Of a DNA stretch of 64,000 nucleotides, positions 1 through 10,715 are shown piece by piece. The notes under the pieces were generated by a model, which saw only the letters and a program-made list of their open reading frames with translations, was not told where the DNA came from and did not search any database. The DNA is from Cricetomys ansorgei (lineage: Eukaryota; Chordata; Mammalia; Rodentia; Nesomyidae): NCBI GenBank assembly GCA_026225945.1, contig JAMJFZ010001816.1, positions 511,001-575,000 of the forward strand. Reading direction: 5' to 3'. Position numbers and translations under genes: made by a program. Within the stretch, counting starts at the first letter, position 1. Each line of letters begins with the position of its first letter.

Positions 1-1200
1 CACTCAACTTTTGGAACAGAAACTGGGTTATGAATAGAAATAGAAGATAAGCCAGACTGCTGTGAAAGGAAAAGATTATTTTCTTGATTAAAATTTGAAT
101 GATTAAAGAAGTAAAGATTAAGACCAAAAGTTTATTTTACAAAGGCCAATATATTAGTTTCTATGATATTCTACCTAAATTACTCAGCATGGAAACATCG
201 TAATCAAAAATTGAGAAAATCACATAACAAATAATTCAAAACAAAACAGTTAATTTACATTCTAGATGTAAATTAATGTAACATAAATTATGTACCTTAG
301 TTCCAGAAACAATAAACACAATCCCAGGGAACAGTCATAGAGTCTGTATGTCATAGAGTGTAGTATGTATCATAGCAATATTCTCAAGGATTTAGGTATG
401 TGTCATAATGGCACAGTAGTGAAATTTACAATAAATTCAGAGGATGTAAATTACAGTCCTGCAACTAAGACAAAAATATATCACAAATAAACTAGCAAAT
501 ATTAATGCTTAATGACAAACCAGATTATGTAAGACATTATCCTCCAGTTGAAGTATATTGAAGGCATCCAGGATGCATTCAAAAGCAGTATTCTCAACAT
601 AATGTTATAAGACTCTCTTTTCTTGCTTTACAAAAGTTATGTCCATTAAAAAGAATTCAGAATTATTAATATTCACAACTCCTGTGTAATTCATTACAAT
701 TGCAAATTAATGTAAAATTATTTACTGTGATGAGGAAGCTCTTGGGAGAATCTATGGAGTTTAAGATGGAAGGAGATGGTTTTAAATTCCAAGTTATTAC
801 TTTCAAAATGTGAAAAACTGAAACAATTTTCAGAAAATTAAAACAATATTGGAAAATGAACAATCAAAACACAGAAAGGAGTAGGAAAAGCAGGGAGACT
901 AGTAAAGCATCTGAAAATTATTTACCTTCAAAGCTGATGATTAAACAGAGAATTATACTAAGAATTTTGGAGGCAACATTCTCATTATATGAGAATGGGA
1001 TTATAAAGATTGAGAATGGAAAAGCTAAAATGAGTTGTGGTTGTACATACAACATGGTTGTATCACTGTAATTTTTCAGCCTTCTGTATATAAAGTCAGG
1101 TAGGTAGAGATGCAACCTGTGTGTGTATCATTTTATATTTTATCTTCTTTACTTAAAGAGGGTTGTAGCCGCAACAGTACAATAAAAATGAAATCCATAC
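1..1200. other. unassigned AT-rich DNA
   Basis: I see no coding region, repeat family or RNA gene that I can support. Short open frames near 0.7-1.1 kb occur on both strands of the same bases and have no recognisable protein signature. Confidence 0.6.
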
Positions 1201-1320
1201 CATATATAGATATATATAGATCTATAGATATATATCATATATGTATATAAAAGCACATACATATATAAAAAGCATATATATGTATATATATGTATATATA
1301 TGTATATATATATATATATG
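1201..1320. repeat. (TA)n / (TATATG)n microsatellite
   Basis: An alternating TA tract broken by TATATG units and an internal non-repeat gap near 1250-1265. The right end (about 1275-1320) is the purest part. Confidence 0.9.
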
Positions 1321-1970
1321 TTTTTATTAAATATCAGAATACCTTCAAGAAATTGCTAACTTCCAGACTTGTACAAGGAAATTATGTTCATAAATTTGCG
1401 TGACATAAGACTGGAGTATATTGGTACTTAAATTATGCCAGAGAAATTTACAAGTTAAGCAGAGGAGCGGTGTGAAGAGAACTTCTTCAAAAAAATATGA
1501 GTATTATCAAATGAATGAAAAGAATTATTAAAAATAACCTCTGATTAACTGGATCTAATAACCACATGTGGATACATTTTAATCACTCCATAAATGAAAA
1601 TGGAATACATTTTCTGTCAAACTTTTCTAAAAAGAAGTAGGATTAAAAAGTGACAAGAGCAGATATAAAGGATAGAAGACATCATCTCATCAAGTGATCA
1701 AAGTAAGGATCATAATTTATGGAACAATATTAAATAATTTTCCATTTAAAAGGATGGCATGAGAAGAAAATGGTGACACTATGTGTTATTTTCCCCAGTG
1801 ATATAGCACACAAATTTTGTAGTGAAGAACTGACAAAAATCACATACTGAGAGGTAAGTCTACAATTTAAGCTGACCTGGGTTTTTCAAAGTGTCATAGT
1901 CCTGGATATCAAGGGAAAACTTGAAGAATCACATCTATGATTTAAAATGCCTACATGTGAAAAATTTAGA
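1321..1970. other. unassigned DNA
   Basis: Nothing recognisable. The left end of the decayed retroviral gag sequence to the right may extend a little into this stretch, but the similarity fades at about 1980. Confidence 0.5.
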
Positions 1971-1974
1971 TGTA

Positions 1975-2608
1975 GGCATAAATACAGCCCAGCAACTGAT
2001 CTTTCATAATATTAACTCCTTTCGCCATATTTGGTTTTCCATAATTCTTGCCTCTTCTCTCCACTATTTCAGCCATTGCAGCCAAGGACCAGCTTCTAGA
2101 AAAATTCTCACTGAATCTCTCCAATCTAGTGGGATACTTCTGTTATTCGTAGCCCAATTGTTTAATATTTATTTCACATAAGGTGGGTACATTCCATATG
2201 TCACTACTGCCTCTTTAATTGTTTTTGGTCCAGCATTTCTATTGGTTTCCAGTCATACCCATGATTATGTGAATTTTCACCATTTTCAGGCATCTGTTTC
2301 ACAGTAATTGGGAAAGCTAGTGGGGGTGGTTGCTTTTTCTCAGTTTCCTTTTGAGGTTGCACCATAGCTTCACAATTAAACACTTCTGTTGAAAAGGACT
2401 GTCTATCTTACTTAATTTTCTGTATTTCTTGTAAACAGTATTTCCTTTCCTGACTCTTAAGCTTTTTCATTTCTATCTTTAATTCTTCCAGTTGCACAAC
2501 TAATATTTCAAACTTTTTTGATAAAAAATATAAGATTAACATTGCTGAGACCAGGGTGAGAGATATGATAGTGGTTGAGATTTTTGAGAGCAGGTTGGGG
2601 GATGTCAT
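1975..2608 (-). pseudogene. class II ERV gag fragment (matrix region to start of capsid)
   Basis: On the minus strand a 66-codon open frame starts at 2608. It has a hydrophobic stretch at about residues 10-28 followed by a charged, coiled-coil-like helix. After frame changes the sequence continues into features of betaretrovirus-like Gag: a proline-rich stretch followed by FPITV (about 2300), then KEAVVTYG (about 2195-2218), the conserved opening of the capsid domain, then an aromatic-rich helix region containing LEAGPWLQW. Several stops and frameshifts separate these pieces, so no Gag can be made. The rest of capsid, nucleocapsid, protease and pol are absent. The 66-codon frame lies directly downstream (in minus orientation) of an LTR-like sequence, which fits a 5' LTR-gag arrangement. 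The N-terminal hydrophobic segment recalls intracisternal-type Gag proteins; that link is inference. I am sure of a class II ERV gag, less sure of the family. Confidence 0.72.
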
Positions 2609-2639
2609 GGTAGTAATAAATACTGTGATTTCTTTATCT

Positions 2640-3440
2640 TAAGTTCTTAATCCTTCACTTCCTACTCTTACCCCTAAAGCACCTGAAATGAAGTTTCCAA
2701 TTTTTCAATGCAGGGAAAATCAGTATATACTATAAAAATTTCACTTTGGGGTGGTTTACTGCGATTTACTGTCAGTTTCTGAGACTTACTGCTGACTGGA
2801 ATCTTCTGACTGGCTCATTCTGAACACAGAACTGTACTGAACTCAACTGATTCTTCTGGTTGCCTTATTTACCTCACTTTCTGCTGTGGCTCAAACTTTT
2901 CTCCAAGCTCACTGGTTCAAACTGACCTTCTGAGCCAACTGACAGTTTCTGACTGAACTTTTCTGACTCTGGCTGACTCTGACTGTTATGCTCAGCCTCA
3001 AACTGTCTCTCTGTATAAGCTGGCTCTTCTATACTCACTCTCCTTCTGTTGAACTGCCTTTGTGTCTTTCCCTCAGACTGCCTTAGACAACCTCAGACTT
3101 CCTCTGATTGCCTCAGACTTCGTCTTTGAGCTGGGAGACTGACTTTATATCCTGAGAGTTGAGTATGTCCTCACTGTGATTCACTCTGCTAACTCTCCCT
3201 CTGATTCCTCCTCACTTTACCTGCTTTTCACTCTGATTAATCTTTGAAGTCACTTCTTCTCTGACACTGACTCCTGAGCTCTGCTTCCTGATTCTGGTTC
3301 TTCCTCTGCTTCTATTAGTTTCTGTCTTAGGGATTAAAGGCATATGCTACTACTGCCTTCTGAATACTGGGATTAAAGGTATGTACTAACATTCTTTCTA
3401 CCCTAGAGCAGTCATGTTGCTGGATTAAAGGATTCAATGT
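2640..3440 (-). mobile_element. LTR of class II rodent ERV (5' LTR position)
   Basis: This 0.8-kb stretch precedes the gag remnant in minus orientation. Its right part (about 3130-3420) is clearly similar to 21340-21620 in this same window: both share the order GAGTTG, then ATGTCCTCACT, then TTCTGCTTCCTG, then CTACTACTGCCTTCTGAATA (or a close form), then ATTAAAGG. The left part (2760-3120) is rich in degenerate CTGACT and CAGACT steps, typical of a diverged LTR. Exact TG...CA ends, the primer-binding site and target duplication were not found. The family may be one of the muroid MYSERV-like ERVs; that name is a guess. Confidence 0.6.
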
Positions 3441-3545
3441 TCCTCTATACTAGGTACTAGACAGTGAAAAGCAGATGTGCAATTGTAAGCTGAATGTTTT
3501 CACAGAACTAATGAAAGAATATCTGGCTGATTGTATGGAAAACTC

Positions 3546-3625
3546 ACACACACATAGAGAGAGAGAAAAACATATAGACAGGCACAGAGAGAAAGAGAGA
3601 GACAAAGAGACAGACAGAGAGACAG

Positions 3626-3661
<36 letters not shown>
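3546..3661. repeat. compound (GA)n-(GACA)n-(CA)n microsatellite
   Basis: A purine-rich GAGA / GACAGA tract runs into an uninterrupted CA run at 3629-3661. It opens long reading frames on both strands that are purely low complexity. Confidence 0.95.
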
Positions 3662-3663
<2 letters not shown>

Positions 3664-4940
3664 AGAAGCAAAACACACACATTTTTTGTAGGAGTGATGG
3701 CAAAATTATTCATGAATTTCAAGAAAAGAAAAACACTATTTCGTTCCAAATCTACAAGTTTTCCATAATTTAAAACTAGGTCTATGCTTTAAATATATAT
3801 GTCATGATATATTTAGAATTAAGAATATTAAAAGTCAATATAAATTGTAAATAAAATACCACATGATTAATTATGTTCTTGAAAAAGTTAGTGAGTAGCT
3901 GTTTGGTGGATATTTGGTAAAATTTAGGGAGAAAGAATAAAAAGAAATTGTTTCTCAAATTCATTCAGTTACACAATGAATAGGATATATAAATATTCCA
4001 GTCCCATGACAATTTTAGTTCCATCAAATTTAATGCTTGCCTAAACATGCTACAGTTGTGGCTAAACAGAAGGGTACTCTATCTTTAATTGGTATTAGAA
4101 ATACAAGTTTTATGAAGTTATGCAAGGCATAAGCTACTTCATAATTATAAGTGGCATTGTTGTTAAAGACAGAGTAGAAGCCATTGTTTTTTCAAGCTTG
4201 ACATTCACTTCATCACTGTGACTAAAAAGACATGGTCGGTTTTCTAGTACAAAATCTAGATGTTTAATTGCCTTAAAATGTTTTACAATTGAAAAGTTTG
4301 CAGAATGTACAAGTTAAAATGCTTTATAAACAGATAATTTTCTTACACAATCTTTAATTTCTTCCATAATCTCTACAATATACACATTAAACTGCATGAG
4401 TAGAGTAGCATAAATCTTTGTTGCATTCATTTTGCTGCTAAGTTCTGTACTGAAAGATAATTGCTGGTTGTTTTCATTCATCATTCTCAATCATAGAAAA
4501 CAATCCAAATTTAATTCTTGGCAAATAGACAACATCTAGAGGAATAAATAAAATTTATTATAAAGAACAGCTTGATGATTTAAAGGCATGAATGAATATA
4601 AGGAGGCAAAGATTAGCATAAACAGGCTAGGTGTGTGGACTTACAACCTCTTGCTGTATAGTACTTTACTGATGGAGCCAACTATCCAGAAAATATGCTG
4701 CTGTTGATTTAACAAAAACACTTATTCTCTTAAAATCATGGACAATAATCACATAATAATTATTATTGGCTATTATTTTTGGCTTTAAAAAATCACCATT
4801 CTCAGTTTTCCATGACAAAAAGCCTAAAAGCCTCCTATTCCAGAGAGAATAGAGAAAGTTGTTGTTCTCTGTTGATGTTTCTGAACTATTAGCTGAGATC
4901 ATTGATGGGTATTTACACTGGTGCCTAAAGGCTTTGTGTT
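3662..4940. other. unassigned AT-rich DNA
   Basis: No repeat family or gene recognised. Short minus-strand frames at 3.8-3.96 kb and 4.67-4.90 kb have no family signature. Confidence 0.55.
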
Positions 4941-4944
4941 GCTT

Positions 4945-5055
4945 TATTGTTGCTGTTGTTTAGGCACAATTTTCCTATGCATCTCAGACTTACCTTGAAC
5001 TGTCTATCCTGATGCCTCAGCTCTTGATAGCTGGAATTAGATGTATGTATCAGAA
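4945..5055 (-). mobile_element. old B1-like SINE fragment
   Basis: Read on the plus strand, the order CTATGCATCTCAGACT - CCTTGAACTG - GCCTCAGCTC - GCTGGAATTA follows the inverted B1/7SL-derived SINE layout, with much decay and an A/T-rich left end where the tail would lie. It is short and diverged, so an ancient proto-B1 is likely. Confidence 0.55.
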
Positions 5056-5059
5056 AATC

Positions 5060-5600
5060 TGCTTATTCTGTGTTATTGTACATGTGTTATTATTAAATGT
5101 CTGAGCAACAGGATTATAGGACAGTAGTGACAGATGTCTCTGTGGTAACCCTGAAGATTAGGCATTTTCTCCACTTGAATATAGGTAAAAAATAGTAAAG
5201 ATAAAAAAGAGAAAGTACATTTCAAAGAGGAAAAAATAGGAAGGACATCGGCAATCAAGAAAGAAAATTCAGGAGAGCAAACAAGTGTGGAGGAAGAAAT
5301 GATGAAGAGAAAAGTGGAAACAGACTGAAAATACAACCCTGATTCTTTCAGGTCAGGAAAACCCAAAAATATAAGCACAACGGAACACTGATGATAAAAC
5401 ATTCTCAATTCTAAACCCTATAGGAAACAAAGATTTCTCCTGAGCCCAAAACTCGATGATTATTTTATATCTATAAATGATTTTTCCTCCATGGCAAGCT
5501 ACTTTTGGAGAAAAAAATAAATGATCTACCCCACTGATGCCCATAACTCAGAGTGTTCTATCAAGTAACACACTTTAGAGAGGGACTTTTACTTGAAATT
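5060..5600. other. unassigned DNA
   Basis: Purine-rich on the plus strand around 5170-5330, which opens a 111-codon frame on the minus strand (5073-5408). That frame is Phe/Leu/Ser-rich as expected from the base composition, and no family was recognised. Confidence 0.5.
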
Positions 5601-5602
5601 GG

Positions 5603-5725
5603 CTACTTTAGAGACAGGAAACTGAGACTGAATCACAAGTTAGTAGCCTGAGGACACACTGTCACAGTTTCTGGGTAAGGGATGGCCACCAGATGCATTG
5701 TAGAGAAGAGGAGTCCAAAGCATAC
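5603..5725 (-). mobile_element. MIR-like ancient SINE fragment
   Basis: The plus strand reads GAGACAGGAAACTGAGACTG, then a span ending in CACACTGTCACAG. This resembles the inverted core of the mammal-wide MIR (aggaaactgag ... gtcacacag). It is short and decayed, and an alignment against MIR is needed to settle it. Confidence 0.45.
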
Positions 5726-5729
5726 CTGC

Positions 5730-6265
5730 TGGGAAGTTAAGGCAGTGTAGATCTCAGGGGTTCAGTTTCTTTACCCTCTGTGCAAAGGAGTGGCCAGTAA
5801 CCCCTGCACTACTGCAGAAACTCTAAGGTCCATGTTCCTCAACTGCTTATTGCTCAACATCCAGAGTTGTCTCCCTGCCATATTTGATTTGTGGCTAAAT
5901 GGAACAAAGAAGATTAAGCCTGTATCAAAACAAATAAACAAACAACCTTAATTTCCAGTTCTCCTTCCACAGGGTTGTTTGCTGTCAAGTGTGATACGAG
6001 AGTTCTGAGATTAATGAACATTATGCTACTGGGTTCCTATAGGTGTCCTTATCCAACATTGATCTCAGTAAATCAATTGTCTCCCCTACTCCCTGAAACA
6101 CATGTATCATCATTATCCATTGGCATGGATGTTTATTACTATACCTATACAACAGGGTAGCACCATTGGAGTAAATAAGAAGTGGCCTTCCCTAAGGGCT
6201 ACAAAGGTCAATGAAGTCAGTACATGAGAAATAAGGACCCTCAAGGCAAAAGAACACCTTAGCAA
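5730..6265. other. unassigned DNA left of the LINE-1
   Basis: No gene recognised. It might hold diverged 5' sequence of the LINE-1 that follows, but I see no feature that shows this. Confidence 0.4.
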
Positions 6266-6269
6266 ACTA

Positions 6270-7708
6270 AAATGCTCTTAAAAAATAAATCCAAAGACAT
6301 TGAAATTATTGAAACAAAAAAGGAAGCTTACTGTCTTACTGTTAATAATTATCAAATAGATTTAAAAGATAGAACTGGAGAAGTTAGTTTAAGATGTGGA
6401 AGAGAAATCCAGCAATTTAGATTTGAAATTCAACAAAATATAGTTAGAAATCCTTAAAAAGTAAATCTAAGCAGAAATCATGAAAATTCAAACTTCATTC
6501 TGTCAAATAAAGAACCAAAATGGAAATCTTAACCAGCAGGCTCAAAGGGTAGAAGAAATATTACCAGAGATCAAAGGCACAGTTATGGAATTTCTAAATT
6601 CGATTTAGAAAACAGTCAAAAGACAAATCATGAACAGTACAGTCTAGAATTCAGGATCACAATAAATTAATTAAGCCTATAATATTTGATATAGAAAAGA
6701 GAAAAAAGATGCCAGAATAAAGGCAGGAGAAGCCAATTTAATAAAAATATGTATGAAGTATTCCACATCTCAGGAAAAGAATGGATAAGCAAGAACTTTA
6801 GATATTTAAGATACCAGATAGATATACACATGAAAGGAGAAAAAACCTGTTGTATTTCACAGAAGTTAAAATGCTCAAATTATAGAATAAAAGGATTACA
6901 TTGAAATATTCAGGGAAAAAGTGCTATATACTTTACAAACACAAGCTTTTAAAATAATAGCAGACATCTAAGACAAAAAAGAAAAGCCAAAAGATTATGG
7001 ACACATGAATTTTAGGTCCTGAAACAAAATAATTGCCAACAAAGATTAAAATATTCCAAGAGGATTGTTAAGTGCAAACTAAGGAAATCCATAACTACTT
7101 TTAAACCAGAAAGAGCAAATCTCAATGGAAAACTACATGCATGAGTAAGAATTAGAAAATAAACCTAATAATATTGATGAAGCAACCAATAAGCCTCTAA
7201 AACAAGAAAGGATCAGCTAGCATACAAAATTCAATAATAACTCTAAATGTAAATAGTCTTGACTTTCTAATTAACACACAGAGACTGGATAATTGAATTA
7301 AGAGTAATATTTTAATATTTTTGTATGAAAGATTTTTCTCACTGGTAAAGATATAACCACACAATACTAGAAGGATGAAATTGACATTCTAAGGAAATAG
7401 ACTGTGAAAGCTTGTAGGGGAAGATTTACTCATATTTGACAGAACAGAATTTGCAAGAAAATTAGTAAGCATATTTTTTAAAAAACTGCTATATATTATT
7501 TAAATGAACAATTCATCAAAAATATATAACCATTTTAAGTTCATTTGCACAAACGTTGGTACATAAAATTACATAAGAAAAGAAATAATGGATATAAACA
7601 GATAGAAATGTCCATAATCAATAAAGTAGTTGACCTCACTACTTTACTCTTATAATAGATAGACCAGTCACACTCAAAATATACAAACAAAAGAAGAAAG
7701 TAAGCAAG

Positions 7709-7765
<57 letters not shown>

Positions 7766-8990
7766 TACACAGAGAGACAGAGAGAGAAAGGTCAGTAAGT
7801 ATCTACCAGTTATCAAATCAACAGTAATCTAGAGAATATTCTATTCAATAGCTGGACAACACAGTCCTTTCTGTTGTCCATTGAATTTTCTCCAAAATAA
7901 ATAACTTTTTGGTCAATTGTAAATATTTTCAAATCCAAATACTTTCCAAATGGTTTCTTCTATTGTGTCATCTTACAACAAAATAGCTCAAAGGCACAAA
8001 ATTGAACAAAAACAACACAAGCTACCTTAGCAGATCAACAATTTATGAGATCAGACCAGTGGTAAAGTCCCTCAAAGAACAAATTACAGAACTTAAATCA
8101 TTCACTGGCAAATTCTGACAACATTTAAGAATAGAAAACTAACATCTGAGACTGTTTGATGAAATTAAAATGGAAGGAAAATAGCAAAACTCTTTTTAGA
8201 AAACCAATATTACCCAACTAACCAACTAAACATAGATAGAATAAAAAAAAGCCTATAAATGAATATTTCTCTAGCATATATTGTTAAAAAAACTCTAAAT
8301 AAAACACTTTTACAGCAAATTTGACAACACATTTATTAAATAGTGTCTCTTAATTAAGTTGGTTTCATTCTATATGTGTATGAATGGGTGGATATATGTA
8401 AATTGATATATATAACACAGTACACAGATGCAGTCAAAGATAAGCACTGCATGATCATTTCTATAGATATATAAATCCCTTCTACAAAATCAAGCATCCC
8501 ATTAAGCTAACAATGTTGATAGAAATTAGGAATAGAAAAGCCAAACCTTGAAATATTAAATTCTGTGTATGTCAAAATATAGCCAAAATATATTGAGTAG
8601 GAAAAATGTGAAAGCATTTCATTAAAAAAAAAAAAACAATAGGGATCACATAAAGTAATTCTACTTGTACTTGAATTCTTAGCAATAAATCTAGAGAAAT
8701 AATTAAAGGGAGTAAAAGGAGGAAGTTTGACCATACTGTTTATAATTAATATGATCGTATAATCAAAAGTTTCTAAAAAAAACACTTAGCACTGATAAAC
8801 ACTTTTAGCCAAAAAATAGGATATAACATCACCATACAAAAAAATAATAATTGATTCATAAATCAATCTCAAAATCAGTGAGAGATAAGTCAGTAAACAA
8901 ATCAACTTTCAATAGCCTTAAATGAAATTAAATGCATGAATATTACACACTAAACAGTCTTGAATTTGCTAAATTTGTTGATGAAGTTGC
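6270..8990 (+). mobile_element. ancient LINE-1 (ORF1 and ORF2 traces)
   Basis: A decayed LINE-1 in plus orientation. From about 6290 to 7200 an A-rich, Lys/Glu-rich segment fits the ORF1 coiled-coil region. At 7225-7310 the sequence reads like the start of ORF2 (ITLNVNSL followed by an IN-x-QRLDN-like step), the endonuclease N-terminus. Endonuclease-region similarity continues at 7425-7540 and 7830-7970. The reverse transcriptase upstream region follows at 8110-8300 and the DFxKAFDxI-type region at 8440-8630. Stops and indels are everywhere, and the gap after about 7320 shows internal deletion. A (GA)n tract has expanded inside it at 7706-7789. No coding capacity is left. The divergence is greater than that of the LINE-1 piece at 31-33 kb, so this is the older insertion. 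Confidence 0.8.
7706..7789. repeat. (GA)n microsatellite inside the LINE-1
   Basis: A nearly pure AG run from about 7715 to 7754, with imperfect GAAA and GACAGA steps on the right. Confidence 0.95.
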
Positions 8991-8994
8991 CAAG

Positions 8995-9565
8995 ACACAG
9001 GGTATTAATTAATTCAATAAGTTAGCCACCCAAAACTCCCTTTGTTAATGGGTAGTCTGAGAATGCCGCTGAAGACACCTAAAAGAGTCATTTGTGGGCT
9101 CTGTCCTTGTAAGCTCCTAGAGTCTCTGAACTATCACTGGTACTCCAGAGCAGGCCAGGAACCAGAGTCTTGATACTCAGCAGAGAACTTACAACATTCT
9201 TACAACATATGTCCTGAGGTTGCCTGGCTGGGTGCTCTTGCAGAACTCATACAGACTGGACAAGGGGTGTGTATCTCTGAACCACTTGCCTGCCCTTGAG
9301 TACCTTGACCCACTACTGAGTTGTCAAGTGCATCCTTCAAGTAGGGAACTGTCCCTAACTTGTTCCATCTTGTACTATGTTTGAGCAATAACTCAGGGAA
9401 GACTGTTCTTTCTTGATGAGAGACTGGGATGGGAATGGGAGGATTGGGGGATAAACCTGGGCATAGGGAACATGATGGGGAGCTAGGAGGAATGAAGGCA
9501 GAGTGGGAAGGGTGTTAAAATGCATTTTATGACAGACAAAATATTTTTAAATGTTAATAAATATA
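8995..9565 (+). mobile_element. rodent LINE-1 3'-UTR copy 1
   Basis: Similar in order and wording to 14960-15585 and 46036-46590 in this window. Shared marks are GCCTGCCCTTGAG, a GAGCAATAACTCAGGGA-type step, and then a G-rich stretch of GGGAG/GGGGA before an A-rich end. This is the layout of a muroid LINE-1 3' UTR. It follows the older LINE-1 body directly, so it is either that element's own 3' end or a separate 5'-truncated insertion. Confidence 0.65.
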
Positions 9566-9569
9566 ACAA

Positions 9570-10030
9570 TTTTCAAAATAACCAAAAATATAATGTAATC
9601 TCAAGTAACCAATTTAGGCATGAAAGCCATGGAAAAGAAACCCTTTTTAGCGTTACCTCTAAGTGTTACCTCTAGTGTTACCTCAATGTCAATTTTAGGG
9701 AGAAAAAGTACAAACTCCCAATCTTGTGGGGTGTTTTGTTTATTTTATGGGTTCCCTTACTTATTTTCTATGTTTAAATAAAGATTATAAGAAAAAAAAG
9801 CACATCTTTATCTTCTATTTGTTTTAATTTTCTTGTACTCTTTCAATTACTAAATTTTCCCCTTATAAGCTTTGACTAAGTACCTACTTTTCCTGGTGCC
9901 TCTGGACTCATTATGCTCAGAATATGCTGGATGGGAAGAGAGGGATAAGAAATTTCTCAGCCCTGTACTGCATTGCCAGTAGCTCTAGAAAATCTGCTTT
10001 AAGTGCCTTCTGTAATGTTCCTGATTCAGA
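9570..10030. other. unassigned DNA, possibly including GINS4 pseudogene 5' UTR
   Basis: About 9925-10034 may be the 5' untranslated part of the retrocopied GINS4 transcript, because it runs without a break into the coding similarity. I cannot confirm this without a transcript. The sequence left of 9900 shows nothing. Confidence 0.4.
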
Positions 10031-10034
10031 AAGG

Positions 10035-10580
10035 ATAACAGAGGTGCTGAATCTCAATGAACAGAACTCTGATGCGGGTAGTGAGGAGGTAGTGGTAACA
10101 ACCTGAAGAACTCATTGAGAAGCTGGAGGAAGTCTGGCTGGGTGAATGAAAAGTTTGCCTCTGCATTGCTGGAAAACAAATCTAAAAATCTTGAATGTGA
10201 CATAGATCAGCTAGAGAACAGAGAAGAAAATCACAGGAAAGACACAAGCCCTGATCTGAAGGGAAGTACCCATCAAACAGAGATGGAAAGAATCATTTAT
10301 GTTGTTAGCAGCTACTTATGTCGACTCATTAAGATAGAGAATCTCTAAACCCCTGCAGCTCCACATCTTAGAAAAGGAGAAAAAATGTCCTATTGAGGAG
10401 CCTTCCAGCCTTTCCCCAGAATTTATCTTTCCATGGAGTATATGGATAACACAGAGATCTATCTTAAAAATATTGCCTCAAAGCATATACCTCCCAATCT
10501 GCAAAGAGTGGAACTCTTGAAATCAGTTCCCAAAATAGATCTAAGTTCATACCTGTTTCTGAGAGAGAAAGAATGACAGG
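10035..10580 (+). pseudogene. GINS4: processed pseudogene of GINS4 (SLD5)
   Basis: GINS4 encodes SLD5, a subunit of the nuclear GINS complex, which joins CDC45 and MCM2-7 in the replicative helicase. The plus strand shows SLD5 blocks in order without introns: SDAGSEEVVVT near the N-terminus, then VNEKFA and LLENK, then HQTEMERIIYVVSSYLCRL (10273-10329), then LEKEKKCPIEEPSSLSPE (about 10369-10425), then NTEIYLKNIASKHIPPNLQR (about 10450-10509) and a final SYLFLRE block. It is dead. The expected start codon is ATA at 10035. A frameshift lies at about 10103 and a second near 10136. A stop lies at 10346-10348, and a stop follows the last block. Roughly 180 of the usual 220-odd residues can be traced. 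The C-terminal beta-rich domain is lost where a dispersed repeat begins at about 10585. Lack of introns marks a LINE-1-mediated retrocopy; no poly-A tail remains. Confidence 0.9.
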
Positions 10581-10584
10581 AACC

Positions 10585-10715
10585 AGAAGCAGATGAACAA
10601 ATATGTGAGCTCTCAGCTCCAACTCCAGGACCATCTCTGCCTGCTAATGTGATGGGTATGGAGACTACTTCTCCTCTGAAACCACAAGCAGCTCCTGATT
10701 AAATACATTCTTTGA
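10585..10715 (+). mobile_element. truncated dispersed rodent repeat at the end of the GINS4 pseudogene
   Basis: The sequence TGTGAGCTCTCAGCTCC, followed by a CCTCTGAAACC and a CTGATTAAAT step, matches the right half of the dispersed element seen at 33930-34280. It replaces the last part of the pseudogene. Confidence 0.55.

Noticed and set aside
3450..3768. About 100-codon frames on both strands
   Set aside because: They are translations of the GA/GACA/CA microsatellite (Cys-Val, Ser-Leu, His-Thr runs).
5073..5408. 111-codon minus-strand frame
   Set aside because: Phe/Leu/Ser-rich from a purine-rich tract, no motif, no start context, no neighbour.
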